A stretch of DNA of 64,000 bases from an uncultured Muribaculaceae bacterium (GTDB taxonomy: Bacteria; Bacteroidota; Bacteroidia; Bacteroidales; Muribaculaceae), in NCBI GenBank assembly GCA_934555895.1, contig CAKTFH010000006.1, positions 14,851 through 78,850 of the forward strand, in the 5' to 3' direction. A program made the translations under genes and the position numbers. Of this stretch, positions 35,769 through 44,470 are shown piece after piece (within the stretch, counting starts at the first letter, position 1; each line of letters begins with the position of its first letter). A model generated the notes under the pieces. The model did not search any database and was not told where the DNA came from. It saw only the letters and a list, made by a program, of their open reading frames with translations.

Positions 35769-37108
35769 AAAAAGAAGAAACAACCGCAGAAAAGACCTCC
35801 CGCAATCCCTTTCCCCTTGATGTTCTTCCGAGAAAGATGCGTGAAATCATAGACGAGGCGAACACGACCCTCGGATTTCCGAAAGACTATCTCGCCATGT
35901 CGATGCTGACGGCGGTTGCCGCCGCTGTCGGAAACACACACAACGCCGAACACATGGCAGGGTGGCAGGAATACTATATTCTTTTCGTCGCCCTCGTAGG
36001 TCGTCCGGGAGCCAACAAGAGCCACCCGCTGAGCTTCGCCATGCAGCCGCTCATAGATTTCGACGCGGAGCAGTCGGCAATCTTCTCCGAGGCTATGAAA
36101 CGCTATCTCGCGGCGATGGAGCTGCCGCCTAAAGAGAGAGCCGCCAACGGCTATGAAACGAACCCGACCGAACCGAGGCGCGTCCGCTTCACAATGCAGG
36201 ATGTCACGCCGGAGGCAGTACACCGCATACTCTCGGAAAATCCGAGAGGGCTGTGCCTCTATGCCGACGAGCTTGCCGGGTGGTTCAAGAATTTCAACCG
36301 CTACAACAACGGTTCCGAATCGGAGTTCTGGATGTCGGTGTTCAACCACAAGGTAGCCATGTCCGACCGCAAGAGCAGCCAGAGCGGTGTGTTCATCCGC
36401 AATCCGTTCCTCTGCGTCATCGGCACGATCCAGCCCAAAGTGCTGGGCGAGCTTGCCGCAGGGAACCGCAACTCCAACGGCTTCACCGAGCGTTTTCTCT
36501 ATGTGGTGCCGGACGACCAGACAAAGGCGAAATGGAACAGCGAGAGAAAATCGCCCTCATTCGACATCGTTTCGGCGTGGCGTGAGGTTGTCGGCAGACT
36601 GACCGGGATTGTTCCTGCGGTTGACGCCAGCGGCGACATAAAGCCAGAAGATGTGCCGTTCTCGCCGGACGCACTCCAACGCCTCTACTCATGGCAGAAC
36701 GAATCGACCGAGCGGTGCAACACCGAGGGGAGCGACACGCTCACGGCGATTGCGAGCAAACTTGAAATCTATGCCGTGCGGTTCTGCCTTCTGCTTGCCC
36801 TCTCCGACTGGGCGTGCGGGGCAAAAAAGAAAAAGGCGATAGAGGCGGCGACCGTCGAGAGGGCAATCCGTCTGACGGAGTATTTCCGGGTAACGGCGAC
36901 GAGGGTGCAGGGCATCATCGGCGAGGACGCGCTGACCGATGTGCAGCTTGCCGTGATGTCGGAACTGCCCGCCACGTTCACCACCGCCGAGGGAGTTGCC
37001 ATAGCCGGGAAATGCGGAATGGCGGAACGCACGTTCAAGAAATTCCTTCGCGACAGACGGGGCGTTTTCTTCACCCGTGATGCCTACGGCTCTTATTCCA
37101 AACTTTGA
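35765..37108 (+). CDS. DUF3987 domain protein (primase/helicase-associated ATPase-like)
   Basis: Protein of the DUF3987 family, frequent in mobilizable elements and prophages and thought to act in DNA replication. A P-loop-like motif is seen as GRPGANKSHP (about residue 78-87). Later stretches match the family: GLCLYADELAGWFKNFNRY (Walker-B-like acidic pair near 160) and the FTERFLYVVP region near 245. The start at 35765 follows GGAGGG and overlaps the previous stop (ATGA). Length is 447 aa. Codon use is richer in G+C than the glf region to the right. Confidence 0.82.
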   Translation: MKKEETTAEKTSRNPFPLDVLPRKMREIIDEANTTLGFPKDYLAMSMLTAVAAAVGNTHNAEHMAGWQEYYILFVALVGRPGANKSHPLSFAMQPLIDFDAEQSAIFSEAMKRYLAAMELPPKERAANGYETNPTEPRRVRFTMQDVTPEAVHRILSENPRGLCLYADELAGWFKNFNRYNNGSESEFWMSVFNHKVAMSDRKSSQSGVFIRNPFLCVIGTIQPKVLGELAAGNRNSNGFTERFLYVVPDDQTKAKWNSERKSPSFDIVSAWREVVGRLTGIVPAVDASGDIKPEDVPFSPDALQRLYSWQNESTERCNTEGSDTLTAIASKLEIYAVRFCLLLALSDWACGAKKKKAIEAATVERAIRLTEYFRVTATRVQGIIGEDALTDVQLAVMSELPATFTTAEGVAIAGKCGMAERTFKKFLRDRRGVFFTRDAYGSYSKL

Positions 37109-37557
37109 ATTTACCCCATGCACACCTTGCACTTTTGCACACTCCCGACCGTGCAAGAGTGCAAGGAATGCACGGGGGGTATCCCTGAATTTGAAATGAT
37201 GACAAAAGAGTTTTTTCTCGGTGTACCACTATACCCGTTACAGTGGTTTACCGCCCTGCGACCCATATCCGGGGAGCAGTCCCATCCGTGCTGCCGCGCA
37301 CGGAAATTACAGCCATGCGGGAAATTCCTTAGCATATTAGGGAATTTTCCGAGCCGCATATCGTTCCGATACGCTGAAAATGTCCCCAATATGCCAAAGA
37401 GGTCAACCCCTTTGGAATCCCCGCGCCAACGAGGGCAGAGCCGGGCTTGCCCGGACTATGCCGAGTGCAGCCGAGGAAAGACCGTAGGTCAATCCCCGGA
37501 ACGGCTTAACAGAAAGCCGTACACTCCGATTGCTCCGCAACTTAAACTCGTCCGCCT
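37109..37557. other. Non-coding inverted-repeat region, candidate oriT
   Basis: 449 bases between the DUF3987 and relaxase genes. Major inverted repeat: arms 37114-37140 and 37151-37177 match at 23 of 27 positions around a 10-base loop. A second one is ACCACT...AGTGGT near 37223-37246, and a third is 37319-37328 with 37340-37350. An origin of transfer usually lies next to the relaxase gene in mobilizable elements. A frame runs through here but its start lies inside the repeat and the product is not protein-like. Confidence 0.5.
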
Positions 37558-38886
37558 ATGAGCTACGCAGTGTTACACATCATCAAGGCGAACTCGTCAC
37601 TGAACTCGATAGCCAAGCATATCGAGCGCACCGCCCATCCCGAAAACGCGGACTCGGCGAGGACGCATCTCAACCGCTACAATCTGGTCGACTATCCCGA
37701 CGGGATAACCGGACTTGCGGCGGCTGTCGAACACCGCATAGCCAATGCCGGGATTACACGAAAAATCTCCGACAGGCAGGTTCGGTGCCTCAACCTGGTT
37801 ATGACCTCCGACAACGAAGGTATGCAGAAAATCATCGACAGCGGCAAGCTCGACGAATGGATTACCGACAACATCAGATGGGCGCGCGATACTTTCGGCG
37901 GCGACAATGTTATCGGAGCCGCACTGCACATGGACGAGCGCACTCCGCATCTTCACATCGCCGTCGTTCCGATAGTGACCGCCGAGAGAAAGAAGAAAGC
38001 GAGGGAGGCGACAGCAAAGAAGCGTTACCGCACCAAAGCCGCCAACCGTCCGAGGCTGTGCGCCGACGACATAATGGAGCGCGGAAAGATGAGCCGCTAT
38101 CAGGACATCTATGCCGAGGCTATGGCGAAATACGGTCTGGAGCGTGGCATCCGTGGCTCAGAGGCTCGCCACATAGGGCAGCACGAATATTACCGCGACT
38201 GCATGGTAAAGAAGAAAGGTCTTGAAGAAGACATCGGCAATCTCTCCGTTGAGAAAAGAAAGCTCGACAAAGAGAAAAAATCTTTGGAGAGCAAGGTGGA
38301 GAACCTTGAGTGCCGGACAACCGCCCTTGACACCCGGAAGAAAATGCTCACGCAGGTCAACGAGGAGATACGGCAGCAGAACAACGAACTTTATTCCGAA
38401 AACACCCGGTTGACCGAGGCTAATTCTTCTCTCGCCGCCGAAAACAAATCGCTTGCGGCAACATCGTCAAAACTGTCTGATAATGTCGCCCGGCTCCAAA
38501 TGCGGAAACTGAGCAACGAGGCGGACGGAGATTTGAAGAAATACAAGGCTGATATTGCCCGATATTTCCCCGACCTTGAAGATTTGTTGAATTGGGGACG
38601 ATACTGCACCCACATCGGATTTCCCGACCGCTTCACGCAGCGCATACTTGCCCAAGAAAAGGTGGGATTTGCTGGAGCCCTTTTCTCGTCGGAACACAAT
38701 CAGACCTTTCGCACGGAAGGTTCGGTTGCTAAATTAGAAAGAGACCCCGAAAACGAACACCGTTTCATCTTAAATATTGATGGCGTGAGCGTCTTTCAGT
38801 GGTTCCGTGATATGGCTCGCAAACTCCTTGAAAAACTCGGTTTCAGACCAAAAGAGCCAACGCAATCCCACGGCATTAGACGCTGA
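37558..38886 (+). CDS. MobV/Pre-type relaxase (plasmid recombination/mobilization protein)
   Basis: Relaxase predicted to nick the element's oriT and pilot the strand during transfer. The metal-binding and catalytic motif is HMDERTPHLHIAVVP, with H124, D126, E127, H131 and H133, the MobV signature. The N-terminus MSYAVLHIIKANSSLNSIAKHIER is also typical. Residues about 218-305 form a long coiled coil (Lys/Glu/Leu repeats), followed by a C-terminal segment of unknown role. Length is 442 aa. An intrinsic terminator follows 22 bases after the stop. Confidence 0.92.
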   Translation: MSYAVLHIIKANSSLNSIAKHIERTAHPENADSARTHLNRYNLVDYPDGITGLAAAVEHRIANAGITRKISDRQVRCLNLVMTSDNEGMQKIIDSGKLDEWITDNIRWARDTFGGDNVIGAALHMDERTPHLHIAVVPIVTAERKKKAREATAKKRYRTKAANRPRLCADDIMERGKMSRYQDIYAEAMAKYGLERGIRGSEARHIGQHEYYRDCMVKKKGLEEDIGNLSVEKRKLDKEKKSLESKVENLECRTTALDTRKKMLTQVNEEIRQQNNELYSENTRLTEANSSLAAENKSLAATSSKLSDNVARLQMRKLSNEADGDLKKYKADIARYFPDLEDLLNWGRYCTHIGFPDRFTQRILAQEKVGFAGALFSSEHNQTFRTEGSVAKLERDPENEHRFILNIDGVSVFQWFRDMARKLLEKLGFRPKEPTQSHGIRR

Positions 38887-38907
38887 CATTAACACCACAA
38901 CCACAAT

Positions 38908-38955
38908 GGCTATCTCTCCACAATTACCTCAATCGGAGGGATAGCCGTTATTTTT
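38908..38955 (+). terminator. Intrinsic terminator after the relaxase gene
   Basis: Stem 38908-38919 with 38935-38946 (11 of 12 pairs), then TTATTTTT. It separates the mobilization genes from the sigma-factor cargo. Confidence 0.8.
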
Positions 38956-38994
38956 ATCTTACATAATATGAGTGCGTAGTACCTTGATTATTAC

Positions 38995-39002
38995 TAACTT
39001 TG
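38995..39002 (+). promoter_or_regulatory. -7 element for the ECF sigma gene
   Basis: Perfect TAACTTTG, about 100 bases before the chosen start. No standard -33 element. The housekeeping-type -7 suggests the sigma gene is at least partly not self-driven. Confidence 0.5.
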
Positions 39003-39101
39003 CAGAGAGGAACAAAAAATCTAAAAAAAATATTCGCGTATATGAAACTTTCGGGGCTAAATCTGCACCTAACGAGGCAAAGCAAACAAAACAAACGAAG
39101 T

Positions 39102-39593
39102 ATGACAGACCCACCAACTAACGAAAGGGATTTTGCCTCGCTCATAAAGCAGCACTCCCGAATTATCAACAAGGTCAGCTATTTCTATGCTACCGATAAA
39201 TTGCCGTTTGATGACCTCCGGCAAGAAATCTATGTCAATATCTGGCTTGGATTAAAACAGTTCCGAGGTGACAGCAAAATATCTACATGGATTTATCGGG
39301 TAGCAGTAAATTCGGCACTCATGGCCTTGCGTTCGTCAAAATCAAATATAGAAACCGTATCGGTTGATTTTGGTCTACTCGACCTCTCTTCCGAGATTGA
39401 CGATGCGCAAAAGGAGAATCTTCAAGTTCTGCACTCACTAATTAATAGACTTGAAGATATAGAGAAAGCTATAATACTCCTTTGGCTTGATGAGTATTCG
39501 TATGATGAAATAGCTGATACTCTAGGCCTTAAACGCAACACTGTTGCAGTTAAAATCCACCGTATTAAAGACAAACTCTCAAAACAGATGTAA
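39102..39593 (+). CDS. ECF-type RNA polymerase sigma factor
   Basis: Alternative sigma factor of 163 aa. Region 2 is at about residues 10-80 (FASLIKQHSRIINKVSYFY, then DLRQEIYVNIWLGLKQFRGDSKISTWIYRVAVNSALM). Region 4 is at about 105-160 (IEKAIILLWLDEYSYDEIADTLGLKRNTVAVKIHRIKDKL), with its helix-turn-helix. The ATG at 39102 matches the usual ECF N-terminus; the open frame continues upstream to 39000 without homology. The stop is followed within two bases by a membrane-protein gene, the usual place for an anti-sigma factor. Regulon unknown. Confidence 0.88.
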   Translation: MTDPPTNERDFASLIKQHSRIINKVSYFYATDKLPFDDLRQEIYVNIWLGLKQFRGDSKISTWIYRVAVNSALMALRSSKSNIETVSVDFGLLDLSSEIDDAQKENLQVLHSLINRLEDIEKAIILLWLDEYSYDEIADTLGLKRNTVAVKIHRIKDKLSKQM

Positions 39594-39594
39594 T

Positions 39595-40146
39595 ATGCAA
39601 CTCAACGAACTTAAAAAAAGTATGTCAACGCTTGAGCAGGTGCTCGCAAAGACAAACTCTGACATCAAGATAGATGTGTCAACCTCCCAAACTGCCAAAA
39701 CCAAGATACTCAAAAAAATCCGTCAAGGATTTGTATCCTGCATCATCCTCGCTATTGTTTTCACAGCAATGGCACTCGGCAACATAGAGCCTCAATCCTT
39801 CCCCAACTATCTTAAAATCGGCATGGCAATTTGTCTTGCTGTTGGTGCGATGTGGTACATCTTTGTGTACCTCCAACTAAACCGTATAGATGTGGCGGCT
39901 CTCTCTCCGGCCAATCTATTTTCCAAGACGGCAAACATAAAGCTGATGATGATTTCGGGAGAGGTGTTTTTCATTGTTTGCCTCGTCATCTTCTTTACAC
40001 TCCTTTTCCAATCCTTTTGGAGTTATAACCAAACAGGTTTTTGGGCGATGGTTGCCACTATACTGTTTGCTATCGTTTACGGCATAGTCTATATGTGGCC
40101 GCAATACGTAAAACTATTCCGTGACCTCAATTCCATAAAGGAATAA
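39595..40146 (+). CDS. Four-helix membrane protein, candidate partner of the ECF sigma factor
   Basis: A 183-aa protein with a soluble N-terminal part (about 1-45, with a coiled-coil-like stretch) and four hydrophobic segments near residues 45-63, 67-92, 118-140 and 145-165. It starts one base after the sigma stop, so translation is coupled. No zinc-binding anti-sigma motif is seen, so it would be an atypical anti-sigma factor or a membrane effector. Homologues in Bacteroidales ECF pairs often look like this, but no family is firmly recognised. Confidence 0.7.
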   Translation: MQLNELKKSMSTLEQVLAKTNSDIKIDVSTSQTAKTKILKKIRQGFVSCIILAIVFTAMALGNIEPQSFPNYLKIGMAICLAVGAMWYIFVYLQLNRIDVAALSPANLFSKTANIKLMMISGEVFFIVCLVIFFTLLFQSFWSYNQTGFWAMVATILFAIVYGIVYMWPQYVKLFRDLNSIKE

Positions 40147-40172
40147 ATACAGCCTATTCATACACCTCAAGT

Positions 40173-40202
40173 AAGCCGCTCACAAATCCGGGCGGCTTTT
40201 TC
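40173..40202 (+). terminator. Intrinsic terminator after the ECF-membrane pair
   Basis: Stem 40173-40179 with 40192-40198 (AAGCCGC/GCGGCTT), 12-base loop, then a T run to 40201. Confidence 0.8.
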
Positions 40203-40290
40203 TATTACCATACAACAAGAAAACAAAGACAATTAAATATAACCAACACCCCTTAAAAATCCATAAATCGCTTTATTCTATTTCCTCTAA

Positions 40291-40318
40291 TTATCGCAAT
40301 AAGTACATTTTTAGTACG
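40291..40318. repeat. Proposed attR of the integrated element (GTAC-N7-GTAC)
   Basis: GTAC at 40303-40306 and 40314-40317 with spacer ATTTTTA. It agrees with attL at 21 of 28 aligned positions in the same orientation. It lies about 60 bases before the glf coding frame. Confidence 0.5.
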
Positions 40319-40378
40319 CTTAAATTATACTTATCTACTGATATTCAGTATTATAAATATCATACATCAAAACACCGA

Positions 40379-41529
40379 ATGATGATTATCTGCTCGTCGG
40401 CGCGGGACTTTACAGCGCGGTTTTTGCATGGTACGCCACAAGACATGGCAAACGATGCATTGCTGTGGAGCGTCGCAGCCATATCGGCGGAAATCTTTAT
40501 TGCGAGTGCATGGAAGGAATAAATGTGCACGCTTACGGGCCGCACATATTCCATACTTCAGACAGAAAAATCTGGGAAATGGTTAACGACATCGTACCAT
40601 TCAACCATTTCATAAATTCGCCTTTGGCAAGATATGGAAACCGGTTGTTTAACCTCCCGTTCAACATGAACACATTCTGTCAGATGTGGGGTAGTATGAC
40701 GCCGACCGAAGCGGCTGAAATTCTTGCGCATCAATGCGAACTGGAACTGGCCGAACAACTTTCAAAAGGGCATGTGGAGGCCAGGAACCTTGAAGAACAG
40801 GCTTTGCGTCTTGTCGGGCGTGATATATATAATATTCTGATTAAGGGATATACAGAAAAGCAATGGGGCCGACCATGTTCAGAGCTTCCGGCTTTTATCA
40901 TTAAGCGTTTGCCTGTACGGCTCACTTTTGACAATAATTATTTCAACGATTTATATCAGGGAATACCCGTAGGCGGATACAACCGTCTGATTGAAGGGAT
41001 GCTTGCGGGAACCAATGTCATACTTGACTGCGATTATCTTAAAAATCGCAAAGAGCTTAATGCACTCGCACAAATAGTTGTCTACACCGGTTCGCTTGAC
41101 GAATATTTCGATTACCGCTATGGAAAACTCGACTATCGGTCAGTGGGATTTGAAAATGAGATACTTCCGGTGGCCAATTGGCAAGGAAACGTCGTAATCA
41201 ACTATACTGATGTAAATATTCCTTTCACGAGGATTATTGAGCATAAGCATTTTGAGATGCGGGATGAGCAAATATATCACAAGAATATCACGGTGATTAG
41301 CCGGGAATATAGCCGAGAATGGCACACCGATGCCGAGAGGTTCTATCCTGTGAATGACGAGTGCAACAATGCCCTTTACCGACGATACAAACAGATGGCT
41401 GAACAGGAGCCAAACATGATCTTCGGAGGGCGTCTTGCCGAATACCGCTATTACGACATGGACGACATAGTAGCACGGGCTTTGGAAACAGCCGAAGAGC
41501 ATATCAACAACCATGCGCATATGTTCTGA
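40379..41529 (+). pseudogene. glf: UDP-galactopyranose mutase with displaced start (one-base deletion at codon 2)
   Basis: Flavoenzyme that converts UDP-galactopyranose to the furanose form for polysaccharide synthesis. The frame reads DDYLLVGAGLYSAVFAW (FAD-binding GxGxxS-like) from 40381, then the HIGGN motif and conserved C-terminal Glf blocks (GYTEKQWG, NRLIEGML, RLAEYRYYDMDD). But no ATG, GTG or TTG in that frame precedes the FAD motif before the stop at 40354. The ATG at 40379 is one base out of frame, as if a base after it was lost. The first in-frame alternative, GTG at 40465, would delete the FAD motif. The rest is intact, so the inactivation is recent or the start is unusual. Confidence 0.65.
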
Positions 41530-41722
41530 ATGGCCTTACATGTAGTCCAAACGGCGTTAAACAAATTTTGTTAAATAATTTCATGTTTTCGTTTGCATAA
41601 TACTTTAATATTTTATAAATTGCAAGCACAAAATCTCGATCCCATGAAAGCTGACAAAACAATACGGGAACGCCCCTTACAAGAGCTGTGAGCAGGGTGA
41701 GGAAATATCCTTCTCCGTTCTG

Positions 41723-42814
41723 ATGCCGACTTTCAATCAGTGCGCGTTTATCCGTCGGGCGATCTCAAGCCTTTTTCAGCAGACATATCCATACTGGGAG
41801 CTGATTATCATAAACGACGGATGCACCGATGCCACCAAGCATTTTATCGCCGATTACCTTAGCGACCCACGCATAAAATATCTTGAAAACGAAACTAACC
41901 GCGGACTGGGATATTCGTTGAACCGTGGCATCGACACTGCTTCCTATGATTATATCGCATATCTGCCATCCGACGATTTCTTTTACGGCAATCATCTTGA
42001 GACACTTGCACAGGCCTTGAGTAAACCAGACGCGGTGCTCGCTTTCAGCGGCATCCGTTTCGATGATTCAAAGACTTCCGGGTTGCTTGATTACAAGAAC
42101 TGCAAGGGCGCCATACCCGGCTATTGCACTCAGTTGGTGCAGGTGGCACATCGCAAGACTTCCGACAGATGGACAGAGCGGGAGGAATGTGTGTCGGAGG
42201 ACCTGTTTTTCCTTTTCTGGAGGAAACTCACAGACAAAGGCGCGTTCATTCCCACCGGAGAAGTTACATGCGAATGGACCAACCATCCGCATCAGCGCCA
42301 CAAAATCTGTGGCGAGAAGCATGGCGGTGGTCTGAATAAATATCGCGTCTATTACGGTGTAAAGGAGCCTGTCCGGTTCCGTTCCGGCAAATACAAGACA
42401 TTCTTTGCAGATAGCAATCCTGCTGCTTACAGCGATTTAAGTGCGCTTCAGCAAGAATTTGCCAAATGCTGGGATGAAAATACACATTGCTATGAGATAG
42501 ACGATGTAGAGCTTTTACGATATTTACGCACTCAATATCAAGGACATCAAGTTGCGGTTTCAAATATTCGCGATGCGTTGACTCAGCATCGTACGGTATT
42601 TCTGAGAGTTGTGAAGCGTGTTGTGTCATCATCTGAAGGAGTTGACAAGCGTTATGGCGATGATTACGTAATACTTTATTACAATGCCCTGATGCGTACA
42701 TATGGCTTCATTGACCCTGTTTCCGGCAAAGTCAGCGAAATAGATGCAGTATCCATTGACAATAGAAATGCCGACATAATTATATTCGCTTGCGAAAGGA
42801 GGACGACTGCCTGA
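41723..42814 (+). CDS. Family-2 glycosyltransferase with disrupted start
   Basis: GT-A glycosyltransferase, probably of a surface polysaccharide. The catalytic N-terminal domain is seen: MPTFNQCAFIRRAISSLFQQTYPYWELIIINDGCTD, the FFYGNHLE region and the aspartate pair in LPSDDFFY. The C-terminal half (about 200-363) is unlike known domains. The first beta strand ISFSVL lies upstream of 41723 in the same frame, reaching a stop at 41645. That stop disappears if one A is removed from ATGAAAG at 41644. The ancestral start was probably 41644, now frameshifted; translation from 41723 would lose the strand. It follows glf and precedes a hairpin. Confidence 0.7.
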   Translation: MPTFNQCAFIRRAISSLFQQTYPYWELIIINDGCTDATKHFIADYLSDPRIKYLENETNRGLGYSLNRGIDTASYDYIAYLPSDDFFYGNHLETLAQALSKPDAVLAFSGIRFDDSKTSGLLDYKNCKGAIPGYCTQLVQVAHRKTSDRWTEREECVSEDLFFLFWRKLTDKGAFIPTGEVTCEWTNHPHQRHKICGEKHGGGLNKYRVYYGVKEPVRFRSGKYKTFFADSNPAAYSDLSALQQEFAKCWDENTHCYEIDDVELLRYLRTQYQGHQVAVSNIRDALTQHRTVFLRVVKRVVSSSEGVDKRYGDDYVILYYNALMRTYGFIDPVSGKVSEIDAVSIDNRNADIIIFACERRTTA

Positions 42815-42824
42815 ATAAAACAAT

Positions 42825-42861
42825 GGAGCATGCCTTGCTTATAAAAAGTGAGACATGCTCC
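42825..42861 (+). terminator. Hairpin after the glycosyltransferase gene
   Basis: The arms 42825-42832 and 42854-42861 are complementary over 8 bp; only a partial pairing fills the 21-base loop, and no T tract follows. Confidence 0.5.
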
Positions 42862-42908
42862 TCTACAACAATCCACTATTAAACCATAATCATTAAACAT
42901 TTGAGGCG

Positions 42909-44321
42909 ATGAAAAAATTTATTATTTTAATGTTAGCATTGGCGCTTCCTATATTTTCATTATTTGCGCAAAATAAATTGTGTGATAATCCAGACTCACC
43001 TCCAGTACTTTTTGGGGATATAGACAAATATCTTGCGAGACATTTTAAATATCCCAAAGAAGCAATTGTGGAAGATGGCGGCCTTCGTACCTGGGTGCCT
43101 ATAGAATGCATTGTAACATCAGAAGGTGATATAATCGACCTAACTACTTCCGATAAAACACATCCTGCGCTGACCAAGGAATTGAAACGGGTATTGGGAA
43201 GGGCGAAATGGTATCCCGCCTTAAAAGACGGAAATCCTGTGAACGTGAAATATAAGACAAGCTTGCAATTGACTGAACCATTGTTTGGCTTTCCTTTTGG
43301 TGTGGAAAATATAAAAAAAGATGCTGAAAAAAACATGTCAGAAATTAAACAGACTCTTCCTAAATCCAGCAATCTTACAAAAATGGAAGATGTATTGAAA
43401 GTAGCATCACTTACCTTTGCTGCCAAGCTACCTCAATATCCTATAGCATATGCTACTTTAGAAACTGCTATTGGAGGTAAGCATAACGCGTTAGCTGCAA
43501 TTGATAGTTGTTGGAGTTATTACCATTATATACCCCAAGAACCTATGGATGGCCCATGGGGACTGAAATTGCCTATGAATAAAAACGCCGCGCACAATGA
43601 CCGAACTGAGGTATGGCTGGCTATGATGCGGTCCATGATACATCAGTATAATTCTTCGGAAATGGCCGATTCTGCATATGTGGATGCTTTGACACTGATA
43701 AACAGCAAAATCATCGATGGCGATATGAGCGAACCTTTATCAGAAAATGAAAAGGCCGAAATTGAACGTAACATTCGACGCATGAAAAAAGATATGGTGA
43801 ATGATTTCGTGCGTAGTGATATGGTAAAAACAAACACTACTGGAGATGAATATATCGGACGGGACTTGAATTTCAATCTAAATCAAGCCGTCGGTGCATT
43901 GACCGCTTTCGACAAGTTAGGTCTGAGTATTGGCAATGCCTCTGTACCCCAGCTGTCAAAGATGATAAACGACGAATATAGCGCCTTGAATTCAAGCAAG
44001 AAAGCGACATCGAAAGAAAAGCTGAATCTGTTCGGGGCGAAGGCACTTGCGATATGGATGCAGAGCGGTGACGAAGGGTTGAACCAGTATTTCGCCATGA
44101 TACGCGGCGGCGAGCCGAGCAAGCAGTTGCTGAAGTATATCGACAAGATGGAGAAAAACAAGGCCAAAAACGCGGAGCTGCTTGCCGACCGCCAGGCCGT
44201 GCTGCAGTCGCTCGTATGCTTAGCCCCGACAGCCGATACCCCCGAGGACGAGGTGAAGGCCTTCCACGCGCGCCGCAAGGCCGTGGCCGATGTGTTCCCC
44301 CTCAGCTGGCTCGCGAAGTGA
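42909..44321 (+). CDS. Secreted protein with TonB-C-like N-terminal domain
   Basis: A 470-aa protein with a signal peptide (residues 1-21, ending LFAQ). Residues about 30-115 resemble the TonB C-terminal fold: LARHFKYPKEAIVEDGGLRTWVPIECIVTSEGDIIDL, and ELKRVLGRAKWYPALKDGNPVNVKYKTSLQL. The rest (about 120-470) is helical and not recognised. Base composition changes inside the gene: it is AT-rich until about 44020 and G+C-rich afterwards, including the stop region, as in the native genes that follow. No function can be assigned; periplasmic location is inferred. Confidence 0.7.
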   Translation: MKKFIILMLALALPIFSLFAQNKLCDNPDSPPVLFGDIDKYLARHFKYPKEAIVEDGGLRTWVPIECIVTSEGDIIDLTTSDKTHPALTKELKRVLGRAKWYPALKDGNPVNVKYKTSLQLTEPLFGFPFGVENIKKDAEKNMSEIKQTLPKSSNLTKMEDVLKVASLTFAAKLPQYPIAYATLETAIGGKHNALAAIDSCWSYYHYIPQEPMDGPWGLKLPMNKNAAHNDRTEVWLAMMRSMIHQYNSSEMADSAYVDALTLINSKIIDGDMSEPLSENEKAEIERNIRRMKKDMVNDFVRSDMVKTNTTGDEYIGRDLNFNLNQAVGALTAFDKLGLSIGNASVPQLSKMINDEYSALNSSKKATSKEKLNLFGAKALAIWMQSGDEGLNQYFAMIRGGEPSKQLLKYIDKMEKNKAKNAELLADRQAVLQSLVCLAPTADTPEDEVKAFHARRKAVADVFPLSWLAK

Positions 44322-44406
44322 TTTTGGCAACAGAATTATTATGCCATACATAACTGGACACGGCGAAGATGTGAAATAGTCAGCACTTCTACACAAGCAA
44401 AAAACA

Positions 44407-44457
44407 GCAGGACACTGTGCCCGGCTCACCCGTCGGCTCAGTGTCCTGCCGTTTTTT
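44407..44457. terminator. Bidirectional terminator between convergent genes
   Basis: A perfect 11-bp stem 44407-44417 with 44439-44449. TTTTTT follows on the plus strand and, read from the other side, a T-rich run (44399-44405) serves the minus-strand gene. Confidence 0.8.
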
Positions 44458-44470
44458 ATGTCAATGGATA

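Larger units (their letters stand above)
33058..40318. mobile_element. Mobilizable integrated element of about 7.3 kb
   Basis: Bounded by the proposed attL and attR. Contents in order: tyrosine recombinase, a 915-base structured spacer, HTH/excisionase-like gene, DUF3987 gene, inverted-repeat region, MobV relaxase, and an ECF sigma factor plus membrane protein. There are no conjugation (tra) genes, so transfer would need a helper. The integrase-HTH-DUF3987-Mob order is typical of small mobilizable elements in Bacteroidales. The whole interval was inserted between the porin gene and the glf gene. The boundaries are inferred from imperfect repeats. Confidence 0.65.

Noticed and set aside
37118..37561. 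147-codon frame between the DUF3987 and relaxase genes
   Set aside because: Its start lies inside a large inverted repeat, the product is Cys/Pro-rich without a recognisable fold, and it overlaps the relaxase start; a non-coding oriT-type region fits better.
40465..41529. GTG start for a shortened UDP-galactopyranose mutase
   Set aside because: It would delete the FAD-binding VGAGLYSA motif that is intact in the same frame upstream.
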